Shown piece by piece: positions 31,930 through 40,691 of a stretch of DNA of 64,000 bases. The DNA comes from Bacteroidetes bacterium UBA1941. GTDB taxonomy: Bacteria; Bacteroidota; Bacteroidia; Chitinophagales; LD1. Within the stretch, counting starts at the first letter, position 1, and each line of letters opens with the position of its first letter. The position numbers were made by a program, and so were the translations under genes. The notes beneath the pieces were generated by a model. It saw only the letters and a list, made by a program, of their open reading frames with translations, was not told the DNA's origin and ran no database searches. The stretch is from the NCBI GenBank assembly GCA_002336805.1, contig DDEZ01000011.1, positions 496,001-560,000 on the forward strand, in the 5' to 3' direction.

Positions 31930-34545
31930 CTACATTTTATTCTTCAGAGATTTAGAGATAGTCACATGGAATGTAGTACCCTTGCCATACTCTGAGTCAA
32001 ACCAGATCTGGCCATCGTGCAGGTCGGCTACCTTCTTGCAGATGGCGAGGCCGATACCGGTACCCGGGTATTCATTATCAGTATGCAGGCGCTGGAATAT
32101 CTGGAATACCTTGTCTTTAAATTCTTCCTTGATACCGATACCGTTATCAGATACACTGATATTCCAGTAGTCTGCATCCTCCTCACAGGATATTTTGATG
32201 AGTGGCTTGCGATCAGTAGGGATGAACTTCATGGCATTGTCTACCAGGTTTTGCAGCATCTGCGTAAGCTGATACTGCTCCGCAAAAATGGTCGGAAGGC
32301 TGCTATACTCTATCGTAGCGCCCTTGGACTCTATCGTGCTCTCCAGATTCTTGGTCACTACAAAGAGGAGCTCGTTGAGATTCACATTCTGGTATGGACG
32401 CGGCACAGAGTTGAGGCGGGAGTAGTTCAGCAGGTCTGTGATGAGCTGCTGCATCCGCTTGGCACCGGCCACGGAGAAGGTAATGAAATCCTTGGCATCT
32501 GCGCCGAGATCCTGGAAGTAGCGCTGCTCCAGCAGCTGCAGATAGCTGGTGATAGTGCGTAGCGGCCCCTGCAGGTCATGAGATGCCACATAGGCAAATC
32601 GCTCCAGCTCCTCATTAGATCGCTTGAGCGTAGATGCTTTTTCTTCCAGTTCTTTTTGGGCTTTGGTCAGGTCTGTGATGTCCAGGATGATCACCATGCC
32701 GTAGATGATATTGCCATGGTCATCCTTGATAGGCAGGGCATTGGTCAGGAGCGTCTTGTCTCCTTCTTCAAACTGCTCCACCTGGCTATTGCCCAGGAGT
32801 ATGTTCTTGTAGCGGCTCTCTCGCGCCGGTATCAGGTCCTTCTCTGTGATATCGTAGATAGTACGTCCCTCTACCAGCTCCTTTGGCGGGCTGATCACGC
32901 CTATCAGGGAGCCTTCTGCCAGTACATAGCGGAGGTCCTTGTCATAGATAAAGATGGCCGAGTTTGGCACGTTTCGCGCTATCTGGCGGTAGAGCTGCTC
33001 GGATTCTTTGAGCTTCTCTTCGGCGGCCTTAATCTCCGTGATATCAGTGATGATGCCTAGTATATTATTACTCTGGCCGTCCAGCGCAGGTATGGGACGC
33101 TTGACCAGCTGTACGTATATATCCTTGTCAGAGCCGCGGTGGTGCATGCGCTCGTCTGTCTGCTGGATGGTCTCGCCGCGGAGGGCCACGACCTTATCCT
33201 CTTCTTCAAACCGCCTGGCCTGCTCCTTGTCCGGTAGAAACTCATCTATATGGCGGCCTATCATATCCCGAGAGGTAGTATTATTGAAGTGGGCAAAAGC
33301 CTCATTGACCAGTACATACCTGCCCTCATTGTCACGCACGAAGATGAGGTTAGGGTTCATGTCTATCAGCATGCGCAGGAAGTCCTTCTGCTGCTCTATA
33401 GCTTTTTCTGCATCCTTGCGATAGGAGACCTCTTTATGAAGCGTCGAATTGAGGTTTTCGAGCTCCTCCGTACGCTGCCTTACTTTTTTCTCCAGCTGTA
33501 CGTTCATCTCTTTCAGTGTCTCCTGGTAGCGGACGCGGTCTGTGATATCACGTGCATGCAGAAGCAGAGCCGGCTTGTCGTTGTACTCGATCACGGCGGT
33601 ACGTACCGCCACCGGTATCAGGTGCCCGTCGCGGTGCCTGATGCGCGCCTCAAATGAGCCTATCGTACCCAGTGTGAGCTGCTCCTGGCGCATCTGGTAC
33701 GCACCCAGATCATCATCCGGAGAAAACTGACGGACATTCTGGCCTATCATGTCTTCTCTGGAGTATCCGTGCAGCTTTGCTGCAGCATCATTCAGGTCAT
33801 AGATATTACCTTCGAAATCTTCTACGAAAACGCCCTCAGGTGAGCTGTAGAAAAGGTCACGGAATCGCTTCTCACTATTTTTGACCGCTATCTCAGCCAG
33901 CTTACGCTCCTTGATCTCGTTTACCATCTGGTAGTTTGAGATGGTCAGCTCCCGTGTGCGTTTTTGCACCTTGGCTTCGAGTTCTTCATTGGTACGGCGC
34001 AGGCGGTCCTCCAGCTCGCGCTCCTTTGTTATATCTTCTATGATAGCTATGGCGCCTATGTACATACCACTGCTATTGAGCAGCGGCTTGCCGGTGATGC
34101 GCACATCTATCAGCTCCCTGTTCTTGCGGTACATACGTGCCTCGTAGACGTCAGAGACACCCTTGCGGCGCAGCTCAGATTTCGCCTTTATGACAGGTTT
34201 AAATTCTTCGGGGAATAGCATGCCATAGGTATCGTGTCCCACCAGGTCTGCAGCGGTATAGCCAAAGATCTTAGTGTGCTGCTCATTGATAAAGAGCTGC
34301 ACACCGGAGTCATTGATAATAGAGACTGCATCAGTATACCATTCGTCAAAGTACTGGCGGAGGTCAGCTGGCGTCAGGCCTATACTGTTGAGCTTTTCAT
34401 ATTCGCCAAAGAAGTGCCTGAAGACATCACTCTGCAGCTCAGTCTGGATAGTGTCCAGTAGTTTTTTCGCGTCAGGGGATAGTTTACCCAGGTCTGCAGA
34501 CTTTCCTAAGAGAGCTTTGAGAATTTCCGGGGTGCTAGAGGCCAT
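31930..34545 (-). CDS. Soluble multi-PAS histidine kinase
   Basis: An 871-residue hybrid of sensor domains and kinase without membrane segments. Four PAS/PAC units are visible at about residues 70-175, 225-335, 385-505 and 515-625, separated by coiled-coil linkers (K-V-Q-K-R-T-R-E-L and K-V-R-Q-R-T-E-E-L). HisKA follows with H656 in A-S-H-D-L-Q-G-P-L-R, then HATPase with N770, D-N-G-I-G (800-804) and G-T-G-I-G-L. There is no receiver or response regulator beside it, so it is an orphan kinase sensing a cytoplasmic signal (inference). It is divergent from the alpha/beta hydrolase operon. Its kinase core is closely similar to that of the kinase at 16640. Confidence 0.9.
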   Translation of the reverse strand: MASSTPEILKALLGKSADLGKLSPDAKKLLDTIQTELQSDVFRHFFGEYEKLNSIGLTPADLRQYFDEWYTDAVSIINDSGVQLFINEQHTKIFGYTAADLVGHDTYGMLFPEEFKPVIKAKSELRRKGVSDVYEARMYRKNRELIDVRITGKPLLNSSGMYIGAIAIIEDITKERELEDRLRRTNEELEAKVQKRTRELTISNYQMVNEIKERKLAEIAVKNSEKRFRDLFYSSPEGVFVEDFEGNIYDLNDAAAKLHGYSREDMIGQNVRQFSPDDDLGAYQMRQEQLTLGTIGSFEARIRHRDGHLIPVAVRTAVIEYNDKPALLLHARDITDRVRYQETLKEMNVQLEKKVRQRTEELENLNSTLHKEVSYRKDAEKAIEQQKDFLRMLIDMNPNLIFVRDNEGRYVLVNEAFAHFNNTTSRDMIGRHIDEFLPDKEQARRFEEEDKVVALRGETIQQTDERMHHRGSDKDIYVQLVKRPIPALDGQSNNILGIITDITEIKAAEEKLKESEQLYRQIARNVPNSAIFIYDKDLRYVLAEGSLIGVISPPKELVEGRTIYDITEKDLIPARESRYKNILLGNSQVEQFEEGDKTLLTNALPIKDDHGNIIYGMVIILDITDLTKAQKELEEKASTLKRSNEELERFAYVASHDLQGPLRTITSYLQLLEQRYFQDLGADAKDFITFSVAGAKRMQQLITDLLNYSRLNSVPRPYQNVNLNELLFVVTKNLESTIESKGATIEYSSLPTIFAEQYQLTQMLQNLVDNAMKFIPTDRKPLIKISCEEDADYWNISVSDNGIGIKEEFKDKVFQIFQRLHTDNEYPGTGIGLAICKKVADLHDGQIWFDSEYGKGTTFHVTISKSLKNKM

Positions 34546-34584
34546 GTACGACTATATAAAAGCCTAAAATACAATTTTTGACAT

Positions 34585-34611
34585 CAAAAATAAGTGCAAT
34601 GCTTAGTTTTG
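34585..34611. promoter_or_regulatory. Divergent -7 boxes between the PAS kinase and the hydrolase operon
   Basis: TATTTTTG on the minus strand (34585-34592) and TAGTTTTG on the plus strand (34604-34611) both match TAnnTTTG and lie back to back, 11 bp apart. Neither has a TTG at ideal spacing. The two promoters would overlap, so transcription of the kinase and the operon may interfere. Confidence 0.4.
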
Positions 34612-34629
34612 TCTGAAACACGGGTAAAT

Positions 34630-35433
34630 ATGAAAAAGTGGCTCGGGCGGCTTGCCATAGGGATCGTAGCGGTTTACGTATTGCTTTGCGCGGTCATGTA
34701 CTTCTATCAGGAGAAGTTGCTCTTTCACCCGTATCCGATAGCGCAGGATTTCAAATATGAGTTTCCCGGCAGGTATGATGAGTTTCGCATCCATCTGGCT
34801 GATGGGAGTGACCTGGATGCACTCCACTTCTACACAGATACACCTGCCAGGGGCGTGGTCATCTTCTTTCATGGCAATGGAGAGGCGCTGGATCGCGCAG
34901 GGCGCAAGGCCGGCTATTTCACCTCTCGCGGCTATGACTGTATGATGGTAGACTACTCCGGCTATGGCAAGAGTACGGGTACGATTTCTGAGGATAATAT
35001 CTTTAACAGCGGGCTGGCCCTGTATGACTCCGCGAGGGCACACTTCCCCACCAGCCGCATAGTGATCTACGGCATGTCTCTCGGTACGGGCGTGGCGGCG
35101 CATACGGCGCGTGACAGGGCCTGGTTTAAGTCACTGGTACTAGAATGCCCCTACTACTCTATCACGGATGTAGGGAAGCGGAGGTATGGCTTCATGCCTA
35201 TCGGGCTGCTGTCACGCTATCCCCTCAGCACCTATCAGTACCTGAGAGATATACAGCACCCTACCTATGTGATACATGGCACAGCTGACAGGGTGATACC
35301 TGTAGAGTCACCACGCCAGTTTCGCGAGCTGGGACTGCACCAGTTCACCTATATAGAGGTGCCGGGCGCTGGCCACGGCAATCTCCCGGAGCACAAAGAA
35401 TATGATGAAATGTGGGATAAAGCGCTGAACTGA
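34630..35433 (+). CDS. Membrane-anchored alpha/beta hydrolase (Bem46-like)
   Basis: A 267-residue alpha/beta hydrolase with one N-terminal membrane helix (about residues 6-24), so it should face the periplasm. The oxyanion segment F-F-H-G-N-G, nucleophile elbow Y-G-M-S-L-G-T-G, acid H-G-T-A-D-R-V-I-P and catalytic H in A-G-H-G-N-L are all present. It resembles the Bem46/FrsA-like serine aminopeptidase group; the substrate is unknown. I place the start at ATG 34630 (MKKWLGRLAIG) because upstream only a GTG is available. Its stop overlaps the next gene's ATG by one base. Confidence 0.85.
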   Translation: MKKWLGRLAIGIVAVYVLLCAVMYFYQEKLLFHPYPIAQDFKYEFPGRYDEFRIHLADGSDLDALHFYTDTPARGVVIFFHGNGEALDRAGRKAGYFTSRGYDCMMVDYSGYGKSTGTISEDNIFNSGLALYDSARAHFPTSRIVIYGMSLGTGVAAHTARDRAWFKSLVLECPYYSITDVGKRRYGFMPIGLLSRYPLSTYQYLRDIQHPTYVIHGTADRVIPVESPRQFRELGLHQFTYIEVPGAGHGNLPEHKEYDEMWDKALN

Positions 35434-36092
35434 TGGCTGCACCGATGATATACCTGATACCCGGCCTCGGGGCTGATAGGCGCATGTACGAGTCGCAGAT
35501 GTCTATACTGGAGCGCTACGAGGTGCTGGAGCATCAGAAGCCACTACCGGGTGAGGATCTGCGTGCCTATGCCCTCAGGCTCACTGCCCGGATCGATACG
35601 TCAGAGCCATTCATACTGATAGGCACCTCACTGGGAGGCATCCTGTCTATGGAAATAGCACGAATAGTGCAGCCCCAGAAGGTGATCCTGATCTCATCAG
35701 TCAAGCATCGCGGTGAGCTGCCCCTGTGGATACGCGTCATGAAGTACCTGAAACTACATAAGCTACTCTCCGGAAAAAGGTTCATCGACTTCAGTAAATC
35801 TAATATCAGGGTACTGATCACAAAGCGTGATACACGTGTGGCCAAGCTGCTCATGGACATGCATGAAGATGCTGATCCGGACTTTGTAGAGTGGGCTATC
35901 AATGAAGTGATACACTGGGATGGAGGCCCGGATCACAGACCTGATGTAGTGCATATACATGGTACCCGCGACAGGCTGTTTCCTTTCTCCCGGGTGCGGA
36001 ATGTAGTAGCTATACCCGGCGGCTCTCATGTGATGGGCTGTACACAGCCCGCAGATGTGAATGAAGCTATCCTAAAAGCGCTACGATCGTGA
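35433..36092 (+). CDS. Alpha/beta hydrolase
   Basis: A 219-residue cytoplasmic alpha/beta hydrolase. It has Y-L-I-P-G-L-G-A-D (oxyanion region), nucleophile elbow I-G-T-S-L-G-G, acid in H-G-T-R-D-R-L-F-P and histidine in G-G-S-H-V-M-G. It lacks the membrane helix of the gene before it. Stop and start codons of this and the neighbouring genes overlap (TGATG at 35431-35435, and 4 bp with the glycosyltransferase gene), so it is translationally coupled. The substrate cannot be predicted. Confidence 0.85.
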   Translation: MAAPMIYLIPGLGADRRMYESQMSILERYEVLEHQKPLPGEDLRAYALRLTARIDTSEPFILIGTSLGGILSMEIARIVQPQKVILISSVKHRGELPLWIRVMKYLKLHKLLSGKRFIDFSKSNIRVLITKRDTRVAKLLMDMHEDADPDFVEWAINEVIHWDGGPDHRPDVVHIHGTRDRLFPFSRVRNVVAIPGGSHVMGCTQPADVNEAILKALRS

Positions 36093-37624
36093 CAGGGGAA
36101 AGTCTCTTTCAGCTGGCCATGGTCCTGCACGTAGGGGCAGCGCTCCTGTTTCTCTCAGGCAGGCATAGGTACGCACTGCTCACGCTGCTGACAGGTGGAG
36201 TGGTGCTGCGCTATTATTTTGCTACCCTCGACCCGTTTCTGCATGACTGGGACGAACGCTTTCATGCACTGGTGGCTAAGAACCTCGCCCAACACTGGCT
36301 GAAGCCGACTTTGATAGAGCATCATATCTTAGCTAACGTGCGCGAGGAGTGGACAGACAAGCATATCTGGCTGCACAAACAGCCACTCTTCCTATGGCAG
36401 ATGGCGCTTTCTATCCGGATGTTTGGGGCCACCGAGTTTGCGGTCAGGCTGCCCAGCCTTATTATGACTTCTATGCTGATCCTGGTGGTATATCAGATAG
36501 GCAGGATGGTTTTCGATCCTGTAGCGGGTTTTATCTCTGCCTTTATACTATCCTGCTATCAGCCACTGCTAGAGATGAATAGCGGTATGATGGGCATGGA
36601 GCACAATGACATTGCCTTTCTATTTTACGTCACATTGTCTATATGGGCCTGGGTGTCTTTTGAGCAGAGGGGGCGGCAGCGCTATCTGCTGATGATGGGG
36701 GCTTTTGCCGGCTGTGCCGTGCTGTGCAAATGGCTGACTGGTATGCTTGTTTTTTCGGGTTTTGCCTTTTATCATCTTTTCCTGCACAAAGACTTATTCA
36801 CGACAGCCACGCTCAAAAACCTGGCTAAGGCTTTGGCTGTCTGTTTCCTTGTATTCCTGCCATGGCAGATCTTTATCCTGTGCCGGTATCCGGTGGAGGC
36901 TCATTTTGAATATGCCTATAACAGCAAGCATTTCTTTCAGGTAGTGGAGGGGCACGAGCACGAGAGATGGTTTTACATACACATACTCCCGGAGTACTAC
37001 AGAGGTTTGCAGTATCTGATCGGATGGAGTATGGTGGTTTCTTTATTTTTTGCCCGCAGGCTACGACTGGCTGCTGCGCTTTCATTCATGTTTTTGCTGG
37101 TCTATTGTTTTTTCACAGTGGCTCAGACCAAACTACCTTCATATGTGATGGTAGTGATGCCGCTGGGCCTGATATTGCTATCAGCAGTCATCGGGTGGGC
37201 GCTGCGACTGATATGGAGTTTCGGTACATTGCGATACGTGGCTGGAGGAGTCGTACTTATAGCTCTGCTGCTCCGGTTTATTCATTGGTTTATGATAGTG
37301 GAAAACCACTTTGACCCTGATACCTGGCAAGGGCATACGCGTGCTTTCAAGCTGGCAAATACAAGCGCGATCAAGCAACTGTATGGCAAGCTGCCAGCTA
37401 ACAGTGTCATATTAGGAATGGAGCAGCTGGAGAATATAGATGAAATGTTTTATGTCGGCGTGCCTGCCTATAGTGGGCGGTATGAGTCCGATTACCTCTT
37501 TCTGAAAGATCATAAATACAATGTCGTATTCTGGGGAGATTCGCTGCCGAAGTATGCACGGTCTGATAGCACGGCGCACCGCATCAGAGATTATGTGCCG
37601 GGCAGCTTGCCAAAATCTCTTTAG
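36089..37624 (+). CDS. GT39-family membrane glycosyltransferase
   Basis: A 511-residue integral membrane protein with about eleven to twelve hydrophobic helices, matching the dolichyl-phosphate-mannose/ArnT-type glycosyltransferase 39 fold that uses a polyprenyl-phosphate sugar donor. The catalytic acidic pair lies in the first loop (H-D-W-D-E-R-F-H), followed by a conserved basic stretch W-L-K-P-T-L. The acceptor (lipid A, protein or glycan) is unknown. The GTG start at 36089 overlaps the preceding gene by 4 bp, and the BatA-domain gene follows after 31 bp, so it is the third gene of a four-gene operon. Confidence 0.82.
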   Translation: MTGESLFQLAMVLHVGAALLFLSGRHRYALLTLLTGGVVLRYYFATLDPFLHDWDERFHALVAKNLAQHWLKPTLIEHHILANVREEWTDKHIWLHKQPLFLWQMALSIRMFGATEFAVRLPSLIMTSMLILVVYQIGRMVFDPVAGFISAFILSCYQPLLEMNSGMMGMEHNDIAFLFYVTLSIWAWVSFEQRGRQRYLLMMGAFAGCAVLCKWLTGMLVFSGFAFYHLFLHKDLFTTATLKNLAKALAVCFLVFLPWQIFILCRYPVEAHFEYAYNSKHFFQVVEGHEHERWFYIHILPEYYRGLQYLIGWSMVVSLFFARRLRLAAALSFMFLLVYCFFTVAQTKLPSYVMVVMPLGLILLSAVIGWALRLIWSFGTLRYVAGGVVLIALLLRFIHWFMIVENHFDPDTWQGHTRAFKLANTSAIKQLYGKLPANSVILGMEQLENIDEMFYVGVPAYSGRYESDYLFLKDHKYNVVFWGDSLPKYARSDSTAHRIRDYVPGSLPKSL

Positions 37625-37655
37625 CCTTGGCATATATTCTCTATTTTAGCCGTGT

Positions 37656-39680
37656 ATGCAGTTCCTATATCCGTCGTTTCTTTTTGCGCTCGCGGCTCTG
37701 GCTATCCCGGTTATCATTCACCTGTTCAACTTCAGGCGCTTCAAGACGGTTTATTTCAGCAATGTATCTTTTCTCAAAGAGGTAAAGGAGGAAACTACCT
37801 CACGCTCCCGCGTGAAGCACCTGCTGGTGCTCGCTGCCCGTATGCTGGCGGTGGCGTTTCTCGTGCTGGCTTTTGCGCAGCCATTCATACCCAAGAAGAA
37901 TACCAATATTGCCTCCGGCAAAAAATACGTGAGTGTCTATGTAGACAACTCTAACTCTATGAATGGCATGAGCGGTGGTATACGCCTGCTGGACAAAGCC
38001 AAACAGGCTGGCAAAGAAATCGTGCAGAACTATGCGCCCAATGACCAGTTTCAGCTGGTGACCAATGACCTGCAGGGCAAACAGCAACGCCTGGTGAGCA
38101 AGGAGGAATTTCTCTCTATGCTGGATGAGGTAGAGATATCTCCTGCTGCGCGTAGCCTCACAGAGATCACCCGCAGGCAGGCAGATGCCCTCAGCCTGGA
38201 AAACTCCCGCAATAAGGTGGCCTACCTGCTCTCAGACTTCCAGCACAATATAGGCGACTTCACACCCGATACCTCGGTGAAGTATAACCTCATACCACTC
38301 GCAGCAGATGTACAGCAGAATATATTCATAGATACAGCCTGGTTTAATGAGCCTGTGCAGCTGCCCGGCCAGAGTGCCCACCTGATAGTGAAGCTGCGCA
38401 ACAGCGGTGAGAAAGCCACCGATGAAAACCGTATCTCCCTCAAAATAAACGGACAGAATAAGGGTATAGCAGACTTCATAATAGAGCCTGGTTCTTATGC
38501 TTATGATACGATAGGCTTTGTGATCAACCAAACGGGATGGAATAAGGCAGAATTGAGCCTGCAAGATTATCCGATCACCTATGATGACAATTACTTTTTC
38601 GCATTCCACGTAGCCGATAAGATTAAGGTACTCTCTATCAGTGAGGGCCGTGCCAATGCCTATGTAGATGCTGTATTCAAAGACCAGGCAGAGTTTGATT
38701 ATCAGTCTGCGCTATCCGGCTCTCTGGATTATAGCCGTATCAAGGGTAATCAACTGCTCGTAGTATCCGGTGTCAATAGTATCTCATCGGGTCTTTCTAC
38801 TGCATTGAGTGGCTTCCTGGCAGATGGCGGTACGATATGTCTCTTCCCGGCAGACAAAGCAAACGCTGAATCTTATAACGCGTTCCTCTCTTCTGTAGGC
38901 GCCGGTACACTGGGAGCATGGCGCGAGTCGGAACAGGATATAGCAAAGATCAACATGCAGCAAGGCCTTTTCAAAGACATCTTTGACAAAGTGCCGGAGA
39001 ATATGAGCATGCCAAAGGCCAAGAAATACTACGCTATAGGCAGCAGGTCTACAGGCATGGATGAGGCTGTACTCTCGCTGAAGGATGGAGGCGAGTTTCT
39101 CTCAAAGACAGGCTACAAGTCAGGTGCCCTCTATGTATGCGCTGCGCCACTGGACAAGGCAAACTCTGACCTGCCTATCCATGCTATCTTTGCCCCTATG
39201 CTATACAAGATGGCCGTGATGGGCAATCATGAAGACAACCTGGCCTACAAAATAGGAGATAAGCAAGGGATAGAGATAGCCAGCAAGGGCGCAGGCACAG
39301 ATAAGGTCTACAAGGTAAAGGGTGACAATGTAGAGTTCATACCGGAGCAGTTTGCACTGGGCAGCAAGGTGATACTGGGACTGAAAGACCAGATCAAAAA
39401 GGCCGGCTTCTACAATGTATCTCTGGAAAACTCGGACTCGGCAGACGTGATAGCACTAAACTACGACCGCCGCGAGTCTGATCTTAATTTCTACAAAGTA
39501 GATGAGCTCCGCACCAAATACAGCGGCAGCAATATCAATGTGGCCAATAGCGTGGGACTGGAGGTAGCACAGGTGATCAAAGAGATGGATAGAGGCGTGT
39601 CGCTATGGAAGCTCTTCATCGTGCTCACTCTCGTGGCCCTCGGTGCAGAGGTGCTGTTGCTACGCTTCTGGCGCACCTAG
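37656..39680 (+). CDS. BatA-domain membrane protein with vWA-like region
   Basis: A 674-residue protein beginning with the typical BatA N-terminal domain: helix 1 in L-Y-P-S-F-L-F-A-L-A-A-L-A-I-P, H-L-F-N-F-R-R-F, and helix 2 near residues 58-78. An extracytoplasmic vWA-like domain opens with V-D-N-S-N-S-M (D-x-S-x-S metal site), and a C-terminal membrane helix ends the protein. It probably belongs to the BatA/vWA group associated with MoxR ATPases, and in this window it pairs by type with the protein at 19160. The stop codon shares the palindrome CTAG (39677-39680) with the stop of the convergent lplA gene. Confidence 0.82.
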   Translation: MQFLYPSFLFALAALAIPVIIHLFNFRRFKTVYFSNVSFLKEVKEETTSRSRVKHLLVLAARMLAVAFLVLAFAQPFIPKKNTNIASGKKYVSVYVDNSNSMNGMSGGIRLLDKAKQAGKEIVQNYAPNDQFQLVTNDLQGKQQRLVSKEEFLSMLDEVEISPAARSLTEITRRQADALSLENSRNKVAYLLSDFQHNIGDFTPDTSVKYNLIPLAADVQQNIFIDTAWFNEPVQLPGQSAHLIVKLRNSGEKATDENRISLKINGQNKGIADFIIEPGSYAYDTIGFVINQTGWNKAELSLQDYPITYDDNYFFAFHVADKIKVLSISEGRANAYVDAVFKDQAEFDYQSALSGSLDYSRIKGNQLLVVSGVNSISSGLSTALSGFLADGGTICLFPADKANAESYNAFLSSVGAGTLGAWRESEQDIAKINMQQGLFKDIFDKVPENMSMPKAKKYYAIGSRSTGMDEAVLSLKDGGEFLSKTGYKSGALYVCAAPLDKANSDLPIHAIFAPMLYKMAVMGNHEDNLAYKIGDKQGIEIASKGAGTDKVYKVKGDNVEFIPEQFALGSKVILGLKDQIKKAGFYNVSLENSDSADVIALNYDRRESDLNFYKVDELRTKYSGSNINVANSVGLEVAQVIKEMDRGVSLWKLFIVLTLVALGAEVLLLRFWRT

Positions 39681-40561
39681 AAAATGCGCGTGAGTGTCGC
39701 GCCGTCTACTTCATTTTTCAATACATCGTATCGGTAGGGTTTACCTATTATAGTCTGTAAGTCTGGGCCTGCGGATGTGATGCTGCTGATCAGCCCGTCT
39801 TCTACCTCTATCGTCACACCATCGCGCATTATTTTTGTATAGGGATTGCGGCCCCAGAGCCAGGCAGCGGAGCGGTATTTTTCTGCTGTGGCGTATACCT
39901 CATGCCACTCCTGCTCAGATAGCTCGTGCCTCGCAGATACAGGCAGGGATGACAGCAGATGCTCCCGCAGGCCTGCAGCAGTCCTGATCTGGTCGCTGCT
40001 CTCAGAGATATTCATCGCTGTGCTGCGCACTGAGGCCACTCCCTTAGACTCTATCTCAAATTCGTTACGACGCAGCGCCACACGCAGGGCCTCTATGTCG
40101 CTATTGACCAGCAGCGTGCCATGAGACAGGATATTCTTACGATCGGTAAACTGTGCATTACCCGAGATCTTCTTGCCCTGCCAGATGATGTCATTGCGCT
40201 TATTAAATTCCGCTTGTATGCCTGCTGCATGCAGTGCATCCAGGACGGGCTGATTGAAGTAGGCGTAGTTATTCACCCGCCGGTCGTCAAAGGCACAGAT
40301 GAAGGCAAAGCATAGATTGCCCGGGTCGTGGTATACGGTGCCGCCACCCGACAGCCGCCGCACCACCGTGCCACCCATGCGCAAGTAGTCAAAGCTCACC
40401 TCTTTGTATATCGATTGGTTTTTGCCTACCACTACGCTGGCATCGTTGATGTAGAGCATCGCATACATCTCGTCTCCCGGTACCAGCGTGCGCACGAGGT
40501 AGTCTTCCATGGCAGCATTCAGATAGGGGTCGTGATGGTCGCGCTGGTCTATCAGTATCAT
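39677..40561 (-). CDS. lplA: Lipoate--protein ligase
   Basis: A 294-residue LplA-type ligase that activates lipoate with ATP and attaches it to the lysine of E2 and H-protein lipoyl domains. Family signatures are R-R-L-S-G-G-G-T-V-Y-H-D, the central K in G-K-K-I-S-G-N-A-Q, and a C-terminal accessory domain ending in the segment K-I-M-R-D-G-V-T-I-E. The ATG at 40561 (MILIDQRDHH) gives the family's size; the frame is open further upstream but through non-conserved sequence. Its last four bases overlap the convergent BatA-domain gene. It is divergent from the HMG-CoA lyase gene. Confidence 0.92.
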   Translation of the reverse strand: MILIDQRDHHDPYLNAAMEDYLVRTLVPGDEMYAMLYINDASVVVGKNQSIYKEVSFDYLRMGGTVVRRLSGGGTVYHDPGNLCFAFICAFDDRRVNNYAYFNQPVLDALHAAGIQAEFNKRNDIIWQGKKISGNAQFTDRKNILSHGTLLVNSDIEALRVALRRNEFEIESKGVASVRSTAMNISESSDQIRTAAGLREHLLSSLPVSARHELSEQEWHEVYATAEKYRSAAWLWGRNPYTKIMRDGVTIEVEDGLISSITSAGPDLQTIIGKPYRYDVLKNEVDGATLTRIF

Positions 40562-40601
40562 GGCGTGAATATAGATATACTGCGAGATAGTAGTATTAAA
40601 G

Positions 40602-40632
40602 CCCTCTTCTTTGGAGAGGGTTGGGAGAGGTG
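40602..40632. repeat. Dispersed hairpin repeat, copy 1
   Basis: CCCTCTTCTTTGGAGAGGG forms an imperfect hairpin (40602-40620) followed by TTGGGAGAGGTG. A second copy with the same layout is at 52953-53002. It lies between the divergent lplA and HMG-CoA lyase genes. Confidence 0.55.
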
Positions 40633-40639
40633 TGATTTT

Positions 40640-40647
40640 TATTTTTG
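40640..40647 (+). promoter_or_regulatory. -7 box upstream of the HMG-CoA lyase gene
   Basis: TATTTTTG matches TAnnTTTG exactly. It lies 45 bp before the ATG at 40692. The TTG at 40621 is 16 bp upstream, shorter than the usual 19-20. Confidence 0.4.
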
Positions 40648-40691
40648 TAAAAGAAGTCCCACCTTCACCCTCACTAAAACGACCTGACCGA

